DNA from: CAVVFX01 sp963747535
GTDB taxonomy: Bacteria > Acidobacteriota > Terriglobia > Bryobacterales > Bryobacteraceae
Length of the DNA stretch: 64,000 nucleotides
Direction of reading: 5' to 3'
Assembly: GCA_963747535.1 (NCBI GenBank)
Contig: CAVVFX010000022.1
Location: 310,001 to 374,000 of the forward strand
Shown here: positions 20,411-29,297 of the stretch, in pieces
How positions within the stretch are numbered: the first letter of the stretch is position 1
Layout of the letters: every line of letters starts with the position of its first letter
Translations under genes and position numbers: made by a program
Notes under the pieces: generated by a model
Told to the model about the DNA's origin: nothing
Databases searched by the model: none
Seen by the model: the letters and a program-made list of their open reading frames with translations, nothing else

Positions 20411-20525
20411 CGGCTCGGCGTCTCTGCGGTAATCTACGGCTCACCGCATTACCGGCCGACTTGCCTCCGAAAATTCGCTTACCTGACGCGGGAAGCCGGA
20501 ACTCCACCGCAGAGACGCCGAGCCG
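20411..20525. repeat. 20-bp perfect inverted repeat with 75-bp spacer
   Basis: CGGCTCGGCGTCTCTGCGGT at 20411-20430 is the exact reverse complement of 20506-20525, and the match extends outward with one mismatch. The arms contain the 'CGCAGAGACGC' type motif that I recall as a common dispersed intergenic repeat in soil bacteria. It could form a long-loop hairpin or be the ends of a small non-autonomous element. Confidence 0.7.
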
Positions 20526-20648
20526 CAGAGGGTCGCCAAGCTGGCCCAATTATTTCGAACATTTGTATTGCATTCTGTTTTGTTTTATGTCCAGGCGCGG
20601 CAAATCGGAGTGAAATGTATTTCGGTTCCAAGCCGTTCCACGAAAAGC

Positions 20649-20873
20649 GTTGAACTAAAACGTGAGCAGAAGAAGCGTTGGTTTAAAAAAGGTCAAAAAT
20701 GGCGAACCGGATGCGAAGGACGCATCAGCGTGCTTAAGCGGCGACACGGGCTTAATCGTTGCCGGTATAAAGGCGTTAGCGGAATGACGCGGTGGACCGG
20801 ACTTGGCGTGATCGCGGATAATCTCATCAACATCGGCCGGGCCATCGACAAGGAGAAGAAATTCGCCGCGTAA
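20649..20873 (+). pseudogene. C-terminal remnant of a DDE transposase
   Basis: The translation LKREQKKRWFKKGQKWRTGCEGRI (read as two segments around KKGQ), then SVLKRRHGLNRCRYKG and GLGVIADNLINIGRA, is the typical C-terminus of IS4/IS5-superfamily transposases. The Glu of the DDE triad lies in the 'GCEGRISVLKRRHG' context. No N-terminal part is present upstream; the frame loses transposase character before 20649. A terminator-like hairpin follows at 20905. Confidence 0.75.
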
Positions 20874-20904
20874 ACTCCCCCCAAATCCATCACGATCATT
20901 CTGT

Positions 20905-20941
20905 ACTCCCACCGGAAACCCCGGCGGGAGTCTCCCTTTTC
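20905..20941 (+). terminator. intrinsic terminator behind the transposase remnant
   Basis: An 11-bp stem with one mismatch (ACTCCCACCGG at 20905-20915 with CCGGCGGGAGT at 20921-20931) is followed by CTCCCTTTTCT. It lies 32 bases downstream of the transposase stop and fits a rho-independent terminator. Confidence 0.6.
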
Positions 20942-20997
20942 TCCAGCCATCACACTAACAACGGTCGTCTTACTTGTCACCGGGTGGCGAAAGGGAT

Positions 20998-21196
20998 TTT
21001 TGCGCCAGAAAGTAGCTCGGGTGCACGGCAGCGGTGGTCCAGGTTTCGAGTACCCCGTTTATCGTCCCAGAGGAGGTCTTTGTCCAGGGTAAAGTGGACC
21101 GAAAACGTAAGAATCTGTACGCTCGTGCAGCAGACCGGCAGGATGCCCCATGCGAACAAAAGAATTGGCTTCATACTTTTGCGCCAGAAAGGAGCT
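20998..21196. repeat. 20-bp direct repeat pair
   Basis: TTTGCGCCAGAAAGTAGCT at 20998-21017 (within a T-run) recurs at 21177-21196 with one change (GAGCT for TAGCT). The second copy ends four bases before the target duplication of the IS element. The pair bounds about 160 bp of unassigned DNA. Confidence 0.6.
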
Positions 21197-21279
21197 AGTC
21201 TAGTACTACTGGGTCATAAAATACGTTGATTCAATGACATCCAAATGAGCACATTCAAACGAGTATCCTATCGAGTGAA

Positions 21280-21651
21280 GTGACTCCACAATCTGGCAGG
21301 ACGCAATCGTTGGAGGAGATCTATGAACTTCTGCGCACAGCTGGCACCTATAAGCAGCCCGTCGCTGCTATCTACGAAGGGCACCGTCGATTATTCTGTC
21401 CGCATTTGTTGGGCAAGAGCAAGCAAGGACGACGGCACGCATTCTGTTATCAGTTTGGAGGAACCAGCGACAGAGGACTGAAGACCGTTGCAGAAGGAAT
21501 CGGCGGGTGGCGTTGCATTGTAGTGGAGAAACTCAGCAGAGTTGAGTTGCGATCTGGAATATGGCACACAGAGCCGCGATCGGGTCGGCAGACGTGCATT
21601 GAAGAGGTTGAATTCGACGCCGACGCTCAGCGCGGCGAAGATCCACAATAG
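21280..21651 (+). CDS. small protein of unknown function carried inside the IS
   Basis: 123 residues from GTG 21280; TTG 21310 (giving LEEIYELLRTAG at the N-terminus) is an alternative start. Conserved-looking segments are AIYEGHRRLFCPHLLG, RHAFCYQFGG and WRCIVVEKLSRVEL, the last with a faint resemblance to WYL-type domains. I recall similar stand-alone hypothetical proteins in soil bacteria, but no function. It lies between the left inverted repeat and the transposase stop, convergent with the transposase and separated by 69 bp, so it moves with the element. Confidence 0.6.
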   Translation: MTPQSGRTQSLEEIYELLRTAGTYKQPVAAIYEGHRRLFCPHLLGKSKQGRRHAFCYQFGGTSDRGLKTVAEGIGGWRCIVVEKLSRVELRSGIWHTEPRSGRQTCIEEVEFDADAQRGEDPQ

Positions 21652-21720
21652 GGACAACGAGGCAATTGCTGCGTTAACCAGTGCGCCAGGTTAGTGCGGA
21701 GCGTTGCGATCGAATAGGGA

Positions 21721-23040
21721 TTATGCCGCTCGGGGCGTACGCGGCGAACCGCGCGGGTGGAATTCCGGCGCCGGCTCGGGGGCAACGAATCCAAGATGAC
21801 CGGCGCGGGCAGAGGGGGAAAAACGGTTCCGCTCTGCCACCAGGAACCCATAAGCCGCGATGCATAGCGTGGCGTGATGGTGGAACCCGCGCCAGTTGCG
21901 ACCTTCGAAGTGTCCCAGGCCGAGTTCTTGTTTCAGTTCCTCATAGTCGCGTTCGATGATCCAGCGGTGCTTAGCCATCTTGATCAGAGCTTTGAGCGTG
22001 GTGTTTGCAGGTAATGTCGAGATCCAGTACTTAGTGGGCTCCTTCTCGCTTTGCGGCCACTCGATCAACAACCACTCCTCGGCGTGCGGTTTCGCTTTCC
22101 AGTAATCCTGATACGCCGGACGGACTCGAACGGCAGCAAAGCGGGATCTTAACGTCCGCTCTGTACCTTCGCGCCAGGCGACGTTCTTAAAGGCGGTGGG
22201 AGGCAGGCTCACGGCTAGCTGTTTAACCGACATCGGTTGATGCTCTGGCGAACGTCGTAACAATCGGGGAGGGCGTCCCATTCTTCCTCGCGGTTTGGCC
22301 GCCAGAGGTTGTTTACCGGGCTCCCAGACCGTCATCGAGCTTTGCACACCAACAACATATTGCAACCCAAGTTCAGTGACACCATCACGAAACTCATTGC
22401 TGCCGCCATAAGCCGCGTCGGCCAGAACTATTCCGCGAGCTACTTTGGCTGCCACTGCGGAGCGGATCTGGTCCAAGGCAATCTCCGGCTTGGTCTGAAA
22501 CTGAATCCCTTCGGGTACTTCTGCCTTCTCTCGCCGTTCAGTATGCTCGGCCCACTCCTTTGGCAGATAGAGGCGATATGCGATCGGCAGACTCGAACTC
22601 CACGTTGATGCCGATAGACTCACCGCCACTCGGCAATTCTCCTGTTTGCCCAGTTGCCCGCAGTACTGGTGCGCCACGCCGACCGAATGCTTTCCCTTCT
22701 TCGGAAATCCAGTGTCATCCACGATCCACGCCACCACCGGTCCTTGCGTCTCCATGGCTGGCAATACCTGCTTGCGCACTTCCTCCAATAGCGCTTCATC
22801 ACTCCATGGTGCTTTGGCCACCAAATGATGTAGAGACTGGCGCATTGGCTGAACGCTGTCCGGAGCCAAGCGTGCCGCCATCGGCTCGATGCTTTTTCGA
22901 TCTCCCTCCAGCAGCAATCCCTTGCAGTAACTCTTCAAAGGCAGATGCCGGTCTTCGTGCCCCGCGGCATTCGCCAGGCTGTCCATATATGCCGTGAAGC
23001 GCTTCTCCTGCGGGCCTGGCGCGGAGAGTCTTGATCCCAC
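21721..23040 (-). CDS. IS701-family DDE transposase
   Basis: 439 residues, apparently intact. DDE-type segments are visible: VVAWIVDDTGFPKKGKHSVG (first Asp, about residue 108), GIVLADAAYGGSNEFRD (second Asp, about 208), and RWIIERDYEELKQELGLGH (Glu, about 375). The last is the IS701-type C-terminal signature and is followed by HHATLCIAAYGFL. It catalyses movement of the 1881-bp element. The start lies 44 bp inside the right end of the element. Confidence 0.92.
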   Translation of the reverse strand: MGSRLSAPGPQEKRFTAYMDSLANAAGHEDRHLPLKSYCKGLLLEGDRKSIEPMAARLAPDSVQPMRQSLHHLVAKAPWSDEALLEEVRKQVLPAMETQGPVVAWIVDDTGFPKKGKHSVGVAHQYCGQLGKQENCRVAVSLSASTWSSSLPIAYRLYLPKEWAEHTERREKAEVPEGIQFQTKPEIALDQIRSAVAAKVARGIVLADAAYGGSNEFRDGVTELGLQYVVGVQSSMTVWEPGKQPLAAKPRGRMGRPPRLLRRSPEHQPMSVKQLAVSLPPTAFKNVAWREGTERTLRSRFAAVRVRPAYQDYWKAKPHAEEWLLIEWPQSEKEPTKYWISTLPANTTLKALIKMAKHRWIIERDYEELKQELGLGHFEGRNWRGFHHHATLCIAAYGFLVAERNRFSPSARAGHLGFVAPEPAPEFHPRGSPRTPRAA

Positions 23041-23341
23041 AAAACAATTCTACAACAGAATGTTATGTTTGTGACCCAGTAGTACTAGTACCTCCTTGCA
23101 AAAGTTCGCGCAACGACTCCCTAACGGTCGTGGCTCGGAAGTTGTTGCTGAGCTGCGCGCGTAAGCAAGCGGTTCCGTACGCCAATTTTTGCAAGTTCGT
23201 ACTAGCTGAATCTTCGATTTTGATTGCCAGGTCATCACGGTCGCAAGCATCTTTTTTCTCAGTGTCGGAACGGTTCCTGGCCATCCTTGTGCTCCCAATT
23301 CGCGGTGCTTTGTCTGGCGAAGCCATAAGATGAGAGATAAG

Positions 23342-25435
23342 ATGAAACGTCGTAACTTCGTAGGCAATCTGCTGGCTGCGGGTGTCTTCAGGGAATTTGC
23401 TCCGGATAGCAGGCTTGCGTCCCAGGTTCCCGAATCACTGGTTCCGGACGCTGAAGTCAAGCGATTGCTGGTCATGTTCAAGTGCCACTTGGACGTGGGT
23501 TTTATCGATACACAAGCGAACGTCGTGCGGAAGTATTTCGACCGGTATTTCCCGCAGGCCATCGAAACGGCGTCCGCCATCCGGAAGGAGGGAAGCGATC
23601 GCTACATCTGGACCACAGGCTCGTGGCTCATTTACCAATACCTCGAAAAGGCTGCAGGCCCGCAGCGGCAGCAGATGGAGCAGGCCATTTTATCCGGGGA
23701 TATCGCGTGGCACGCGATTCCGTTCACCTGGCAGACGGAACTTATGGACCGTTCCCTGATCGCCGGGGGGCTGGGTCTCTCGCGATCCCTCGATCGCCGT
23801 TTCCAGCGCGCCACCACCGGAGCGAAAATGACGGACGTGCCCGGTCACACGCGCGCCATCATCGGCGCGCTCGCCGAACACGGAGTGAGGTTTCTCGACA
23901 TCGGCGTCAATTCCGCCAGCACTCCCCCGGATGTTCCGCCCCTCTTTCTGTGGAAGGATTCCGGCGGCAATTCGCTAGTCATGATGTACCATCTTCACAG
24001 TTATGGCGGTATCGTCAAAATTCCGGGATCGGATCTGGCAGTGGATGTGGAAGTCCGCGACGATAACTCCGGCCCACACACGATCGAAGAGATCCACAAG
24101 ATCTATTCCGACTTGCGGAAGCGCTTCCCCAACGCCGAGGTGACGGCATCCAATCTTACCGGCATCGCCAATGCCATCGAGCCATACCGCGAGCGCTTGC
24201 CGGTGGTGACTCAAGAGATCGGCGATACATGGATTTATGGCGTGCCTAGCGATCCGTTAAAGGTTGTCCGCTACCGGGAAGTGGCGCGGCTTCGGAGCGA
24301 GTGGATCGCGGACGGGAAATTTCAAGCGGGCGATGCTACCGATCTGGCATTCCTGGGCCGCTTTCTTCTGGAAGTGGAGCACACGTGGGGAACGGACACC
24401 AAGACCTGGCTCGATTTCAACCACTACACACCGCACGATCTGGCGCCGATGCTGGTTCAGCCGAAATACAAAGTCGTGCTCTCCAGTTGGGCAGAAAAGC
24501 GCCAGGATCTGGTCGATGCGATTGCTACGCTGCCCGTGGCCCTACGCACCCAGGCGACCGAACGCGTACGCCGGCTTCAGCCTGCCGAGCCTGAGGTCGC
24601 CGGGTTGGGGCAGCATCCCGCCGCCGATCCGATCGAGACGAAGCATTTCACGATTGCGCTCGATCCCCAAACGGGCGCGATTTGTCGCCTGTACGGCAAA
24701 AAGACTGGACACGATTGGGCCTCCACAAGCCACCCGCTCGCTTTGTTTTCGTACCAGACTCTCTCGAAAAGCGACTACGACCGATTCTTTGCGGCATATC
24801 TGAAGAGCAAGGCCGACTGGGCGCCGAAGGACTTCGGCAAACCGAATATCGAACGTTTCGGCGCACAGAGCCGCACATGGCTGCCGACTCTTACGGAATG
24901 CCGGCGGACCAGCGATGAGAGCGGTCACACAATACTTGCCCAGCTCAAGATCAGCGATGGCGAGGCGAAAAAAGCGGGCCGGACTGCATGGCCGGAGAAG
25001 ATGTACCTCGAATTGGTTCTGCCCGATGCCGATCCCAGCGTCGAGATTCGCTTCTCCTGGTTCGGCAAGGCCGCGAACCGCATGCCCGAAGCGCTTTGGC
25101 TCAGTTTCCAGCCATTCACTTCCGATCCTCGCGGCTGGCTGCTGAACAAGTCCGGTAGTCCAATTTCCCCGTTCGATGTTGTCATGGGAGGCAATCGCAC
25201 AATGCACGCCGTTCTCGGCGGACTGGGCTACAAAGGGCCGGAAGGCGCTCTGAACATTGAGACGCTGGATGCGCCCGTCGTTGCCCTGGGCGAGAGACTG
25301 CCGGTACACTTTTCGAGAAAGCAGCCTGACCTGGCAAACGGTTTCCATTTCAATCTGTTCAATAACGGGTGGGGGACCAACTACGTCCAGTGGTTTGGCG
25401 AAGACATGAGCTTCCGCTTCCGAATCTCTGCGTGA
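23342..25435 (+). CDS. exported DUF5054 / GH38-like hydrolase
   Basis: 697 residues from ATG 23342, chosen because MKRRNFVGNLLAAGVF is a Tat-like signal and GAGA lies upstream; ATG 23330 is in frame. The catalytic fold resembles family 38 alpha-mannosidases. CHLDVGFIDT (His49, Asp51) is the zinc-binding His-x-Asp, and MTDVPGHTRA (Asp165, His169) is the counterpart of the nucleophile Asp motif. A beta-rich C-terminal half follows from about residue 430. DUF5054 proteins have this layout. The substrate is unknown; the context suggests a polysaccharide side chain. It is divergent from the IS-interrupted frame. Confidence 0.8.
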   Translation: MKRRNFVGNLLAAGVFREFAPDSRLASQVPESLVPDAEVKRLLVMFKCHLDVGFIDTQANVVRKYFDRYFPQAIETASAIRKEGSDRYIWTTGSWLIYQYLEKAAGPQRQQMEQAILSGDIAWHAIPFTWQTELMDRSLIAGGLGLSRSLDRRFQRATTGAKMTDVPGHTRAIIGALAEHGVRFLDIGVNSASTPPDVPPLFLWKDSGGNSLVMMYHLHSYGGIVKIPGSDLAVDVEVRDDNSGPHTIEEIHKIYSDLRKRFPNAEVTASNLTGIANAIEPYRERLPVVTQEIGDTWIYGVPSDPLKVVRYREVARLRSEWIADGKFQAGDATDLAFLGRFLLEVEHTWGTDTKTWLDFNHYTPHDLAPMLVQPKYKVVLSSWAEKRQDLVDAIATLPVALRTQATERVRRLQPAEPEVAGLGQHPAADPIETKHFTIALDPQTGAICRLYGKKTGHDWASTSHPLALFSYQTLSKSDYDRFFAAYLKSKADWAPKDFGKPNIERFGAQSRTWLPTLTECRRTSDESGHTILAQLKISDGEAKKAGRTAWPEKMYLELVLPDADPSVEIRFSWFGKAANRMPEALWLSFQPFTSDPRGWLLNKSGSPISPFDVVMGGNRTMHAVLGGLGYKGPEGALNIETLDAPVVALGERLPVHFSRKQPDLANGFHFNLFNNGWGTNYVQWFGEDMSFRFRISA

Positions 25436-25549
25436 GCAATCCCGGCACTCAGGGGCAACCGATTACAGGATGGATCGATGGACTGTACACGGAAAACACA
25501 GTATGAAAGCGCTAGTTCCGGATGGCAGAGTAAGCGGTGGCGGCGCCTG

Positions 25550-27370
25550 CTACCACGCTAACGCCAAGGCCGTAGTCCGTGGGTCGGCGCCCGCACTGAG
25601 AGTGTTGTTGAGGTTGTCCACCAGGATACCGGCGCTATCGTTCATCGACCAGGGCGGTCGCATCTCGACTCTGTGACCACGCTGCACCAGTTCATCCCGA
25701 ACCGCATTGGAAATCCTCCCTTCGATCCAGAGATCGCCGGGGTACATGGTGTGAGGGAAAGGCGACGACGGAAAACTGCGCGTGGACCAGCGAGGGGCCT
25801 CGATCGCCTGCTGGATGTTCATGCCGAACTCTACCACGTTGAGAAGCGTCTGCATGGTACGCATGCACTGATCGTCGCCACCCGGGCTGCCAGTGACCAG
25901 ATAGGGCTTCCCGTCTTTCAATACCAGCGTGCCCTGCAGCGTGCTTCGCGGACGCTTGCCGGGCTCGAGCGCGTTGGCGTGCCCCGGCACCATTGAATAG
26001 TAATCGCCACGGCAGTTGAAAACAAATCCGAGATTGCCCACCACCACCTTGGTGCCGAACGCACTATGCAAGCTGGGAGTAAAGGAGATCATGTTGCGGG
26101 CGCGATCCACGGCGGAGATATAGCTGGTGTCGCCAAGGTGATCGGCATTACCTGAAAGCGTGAGATCGCGCGGTCGATTGACAGTCTTATAGTCCGCACC
26201 GGCAAAGGGTGCGACATCGCCTGGCCGAAAATCCAGCGACGCTCGAGCCGGGTCAATCAGCTTCCTGCGCGAGGCTGCATATTCCTTTGAAAGCAGGCCC
26301 TGGTACGGAATCTGAATGAAATCCATGTCACCCAGGTACATATCGCGATCGGCCATGGCCAGCTTGATGGCTTCCACGGACGTGTGAATATAGTCTGCTG
26401 AGTTGAGTCCCATCTTCTTGAGGTCGTAGCCCTCCAGAATGTTGAGCGCCATCAACTCCGTGGGACCCTGGCTGGCGGATGGGTTCTTGTAGACCGTGTA
26501 GCCGTGGTAGTCAATCGAAACCGGCTCCTCTACCTTGGCGCTGTAATTGGCAAAGTCTTCGTAGCGGAACAACGCGCCGCTTTCTTCGCAGAACTTTGCC
26601 ATTTCGCGGGCGATATCGCCTTTATAGAACCGGTCGCGCGCGGCTTTCAAAGCAGCCTGGCGGCCTTGCGGCATGGCTTCCTGCTCGGCCTCCACGAGAC
26701 GGCGGAAGGTGCGTGCCAGGTCCGGGTTCTTCCACAACTGCCCGTCCTGCCACGCGTTTCCGTCGGGCGGGCCGTAGACGCGGTTGCTGGTAGGATACTT
26801 CAGCAATTCGCGCGACCCCATAGCGCCGCTGCTGACGGGGATGCCGCGTTCGGCCAGTTCGATTGCCGGTGCCAGCAGTTCGGCAAAGGTTTTCGTCCCC
26901 CAGCGCGAGAGGAGGATGTACCAGGCGTCCACCACGCCGGGAACAGTACCGGCCAGCAGTGAATCGTTGACCGGGAGCTTTCCGCCCTTATGGGTCCGAT
27001 ACCACTCGATGGTGGCCAGTCTGGGCGCGGTGCCTTCGGCGTTGATCGAGAAGACCCTCCTCACCCTGGCGTCATACACCAACAGCACGGCGTCGCTGCC
27101 GATTCCATTGGAGGCGGGCTGAACCACGCCCAGCACCGCCTGGCCGGCAACAACGGCGTCGAACGCGTTGCCGCCAGCGCGTAGCACTCGCTCCTCGGTA
27201 AGTGCGGCCTGCGGCATGATGGAAGCTACCGCAAAGTCTGCCCCCCGAGCCAGCGTCTTCATCGTCTGACCGGGGCGGTCTGTCCCGGCCCTTGGGTCTG
27301 GTCCCGAGGTTTGCGCAAAGGCGCCCGTCGCGAATGCGGCAAAAAGCGTCAAAACTGTCCCGCGGATCAT
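25550..27370 (-). CDS. exported gamma-glutamyltransferase family (Ntn hydrolase)
   Basis: 606 residues with a cleavable signal peptide (about 1-20, ending AFAQ). The N-terminal region holds family segments FAVASIMPQAALTEERVLRAGGNAFDA (read around RAGGNAFDA) and ASNGIGSDA. The self-processing site is HLGDTSYISAVD, with Thr415 as the predicted N-terminal nucleophile of the small subunit, and a late TGSPGGDDQ loop follows. Family members hydrolyse or transfer gamma-glutamyl groups, or act on related amides. It lies 22 bp downstream of the SelA-like gene with its own AAAGGCGGG ribosome site, so the two are probably co-transcribed. Confidence 0.9.
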   Translation of the reverse strand: MIRGTVLTLFAAFATGAFAQTSGPDPRAGTDRPGQTMKTLARGADFAVASIMPQAALTEERVLRAGGNAFDAVVAGQAVLGVVQPASNGIGSDAVLLVYDARVRRVFSINAEGTAPRLATIEWYRTHKGGKLPVNDSLLAGTVPGVVDAWYILLSRWGTKTFAELLAPAIELAERGIPVSSGAMGSRELLKYPTSNRVYGPPDGNAWQDGQLWKNPDLARTFRRLVEAEQEAMPQGRQAALKAARDRFYKGDIAREMAKFCEESGALFRYEDFANYSAKVEEPVSIDYHGYTVYKNPSASQGPTELMALNILEGYDLKKMGLNSADYIHTSVEAIKLAMADRDMYLGDMDFIQIPYQGLLSKEYAASRRKLIDPARASLDFRPGDVAPFAGADYKTVNRPRDLTLSGNADHLGDTSYISAVDRARNMISFTPSLHSAFGTKVVVGNLGFVFNCRGDYYSMVPGHANALEPGKRPRSTLQGTLVLKDGKPYLVTGSPGGDDQCMRTMQTLLNVVEFGMNIQQAIEAPRWSTRSFPSSPFPHTMYPGDLWIEGRISNAVRDELVQRGHRVEMRPPWSMNDSAGILVDNLNNTLSAGADPRTTALALAW

Positions 27371-27392
27371 GAGTTCCCGCCTTTCTACTAAT

Positions 27393-29096
27393 TCAGTTTG
27401 CCAGCGGTGGCCCTGTGGGAATGATGATTGGCGCGCCCGGCCCTGCCGGATAGGCGTACCGCTTGGCTGTGAACTTCGCGTTCAGATATTCACCCATATA
27501 AATGGGCCCCGAGAAGGAATCGCCGGCGAGGGTGCCGGCGAAAATGAAACCAACCGAATCGCCGGGTACACTGAGTTGGCTCCGGAGCTTGATCTGATCT
27601 CCCTCGATTGTGCCGGACAGGTCGCGCGTCGAAAAATCTCCCTGGTGTGAGCCACGGATCCGATTGCCATCCTGCGTCAGATGTAAAGTATGTTGGCTCT
27701 TGCTGCTGAAGAACTCCACGGTGACATCCCAGCGGCCGGTGAGATTCCCGGCAGGAGCGGGCACGGTGCCAGGTTTCGGGCTGCGCTTTTGGGAAAGCAC
27801 GCTATAGAGACGCTCTGCCACGATCGCCACATCCTCCGACTTCATCATCCAGGCAGTGACGGAAACCGACGTGTTACCGGGGTCAGCCGCGGCGCCCCGT
27901 CCACCACGCCCGCCGCCTCCACCTCCACCCAGCGCAATTCTCGGTTTCGTGGTGGCTAGTTCCTCCGACACCTCCTCTCCGGTAATATAGAGCGTCCCCG
28001 GATCCCAGGAGATCGTCAACGAGGGACTGCGGTTGCCCAAACCCTGGGGTTCGCGGACGGAAGTCCTCACGCCTTCGACCTTAGAGACCCGCCTGGCAAT
28101 GATGTCAAGCCAGGAAAGCCATGTCTTCCACTCCGCTTGATGGTCGCGCTTCGTCCACGCCTCAACGGCCGCCAGCATGCCAATCGTCTCTTCGCGGCCC
28201 ACTTTGTTGTCGCGGCCCGGACCGTGATGTGGCGAACTGGCCTGCCATGCGGACATCAATATGTCCTTGCGGCCCAGCAGAAGCCCGGCGCATTGCGGTC
28301 CGCGAATCGCCTTCCCACCGCTGTACGCCACGACGGTCGCTCCCTTTTGCAGATGAACGTTCGGTATAGTCAAAATCTCGGCCGCCGCATCCACCAGCAC
28401 GGGGACGTTCCTGGGCTGCGCCATCCTGGCCACATTTTCGAGCGCCAGGGACCCCTCGGCCGATGGACCTCCGGCAGACAGGTAGATCATCGCCGTTCGC
28501 GGACTCAGGGCGTTTTCGAGTTCTTCGGCGGAGTCCACCATGATGATTCGCACACCGATGTTCCGAATGGCGTGGTCGTATACGCTGCGTGAACTCCTGG
28601 GGATGATTACCTCGGTCTTATCGAACCCGGTCAGATCGGGAATCCGAACCAGTTTTTCCGGGTTTCCGCCCGCCACGCAGGCAGCGGTCACGTGCTTCAG
28701 TCCGGCGGCGCAACCGGCCGATACCATTCCCCATTCCGCCCCGGTGAGTTCTGCCAGCCTCCGTCCAACCGCTTCAGCCAACTCGTCAAGCTGTACGTTG
28801 TATTGACAGGCAGCTTCCATTGCAGCACGAACCTCGGGCAACTCGACGGATGCGCCGATGATGGTGAACGTGCCCCGGCAATTGATGACCGGTTCTACGC
28901 CGATCGATTGGTAGATCTCCATCCCCGGTCCGGCCTTGAGACCACCGGGCGCAGGTGCTGCCGCGGCATCGAAAGCGCCCATAAAAGCCGGGAGTGCGAG
29001 CGCATTTCCGATCCGGAACAGTTCGCGGCGTGTCGCGCCGGTGGAGGGATTCTCGGTAGCTTTTGCTGACGTGGGTTTTTCCAACTTCGCCTCCAA
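27393..29096 (-). CDS. exported SelA-like PLP-dependent enzyme with C-terminal beta domain
   Basis: 567 residues. A Tat-like segment (TRRELFRIGNALALPAF at about residues 22-38, after an extended N-region) precedes a fold-type-I PLP domain of the SelA / aminotransferase class V type. It has EPVINCRGTFTIIG at the start, Asp236 in VLVDAAAE, and the Schiff-base Lys262 in VAYSGGKAIRGPQ. A Gly-rich linker (about 396-410) and a small beta-barrel-like domain (about 455-555, TGRWDVTVEFF to the C-terminus) are appended. SelA relatives without a tRNA role act on sugar or amino acids, for example as lyases. Export and the extra domain argue against selenocysteine synthesis. It is the first gene of an operon with the gamma-glutamyltransferase. 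Confidence 0.82.
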   Translation of the reverse strand: MEAKLEKPTSAKATENPSTGATRRELFRIGNALALPAFMGAFDAAAAPAPGGLKAGPGMEIYQSIGVEPVINCRGTFTIIGASVELPEVRAAMEAACQYNVQLDELAEAVGRRLAELTGAEWGMVSAGCAAGLKHVTAACVAGGNPEKLVRIPDLTGFDKTEVIIPRSSRSVYDHAIRNIGVRIIMVDSAEELENALSPRTAMIYLSAGGPSAEGSLALENVARMAQPRNVPVLVDAAAEILTIPNVHLQKGATVVAYSGGKAIRGPQCAGLLLGRKDILMSAWQASSPHHGPGRDNKVGREETIGMLAAVEAWTKRDHQAEWKTWLSWLDIIARRVSKVEGVRTSVREPQGLGNRSPSLTISWDPGTLYITGEEVSEELATTKPRIALGGGGGGGRGGRGAAADPGNTSVSVTAWMMKSEDVAIVAERLYSVLSQKRSPKPGTVPAPAGNLTGRWDVTVEFFSSKSQHTLHLTQDGNRIRGSHQGDFSTRDLSGTIEGDQIKLRSQLSVPGDSVGFIFAGTLAGDSFSGPIYMGEYLNAKFTAKRYAYPAGPGAPIIIPTGPPLAN

Positions 29097-29297
29097 AGTC
29101 CTATCCAGTTTAACTCGATTTCACCGCGGTATTTTGGGCCTGGACTGCGGGAACTGCTCTGCGGCTGCCCCGGCAAAATTCGTCGTCCTGTCCGTTCCCC
29201 CTCGCCGGGCCGGCTCGCGTTTCGTATTCTGAAGTGAGCGGGACTCCGGAGCTACAACCGGAGCTACCGGAGACCCCCGTCCCAGGAGGTTACTACG

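Larger units (their letters stand above)
21204..23084. mobile_element. IS701-like insertion sequence with passenger gene
   Basis: The element starts TACTACTGGGTCATAAAATA at 21204 and ends with the reverse complement of TACTACTGGGTCACAAACAT at 23084: 13 perfect terminal bases and more matches inside. CTAG flanks it on both sides (21200-21203 and 23085-23088), a 4-bp duplication as expected for the IS701 family. At 1881 bp it is longer than usual IS701 elements because it carries a second gene (21280-21651) opposite to the transposase. Confidence 0.85.
20977..23284 (-). pseudogene. unrecognised gene split by the IS701-like element
   Basis: The right part starts at ATG 23284 (MARNRSDTEKKDACDRDD, with GGGAG upstream) and runs to the element at 23085. 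The left part resumes at 21199 and runs to a stop at 20977. When the IS and one CTAG copy are removed, the two parts are in the same frame with no stop, giving about 140 residues. I do not recognise the product. The frame match could be chance (about one in three for phase), so this is a proposal. Confidence 0.4.
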
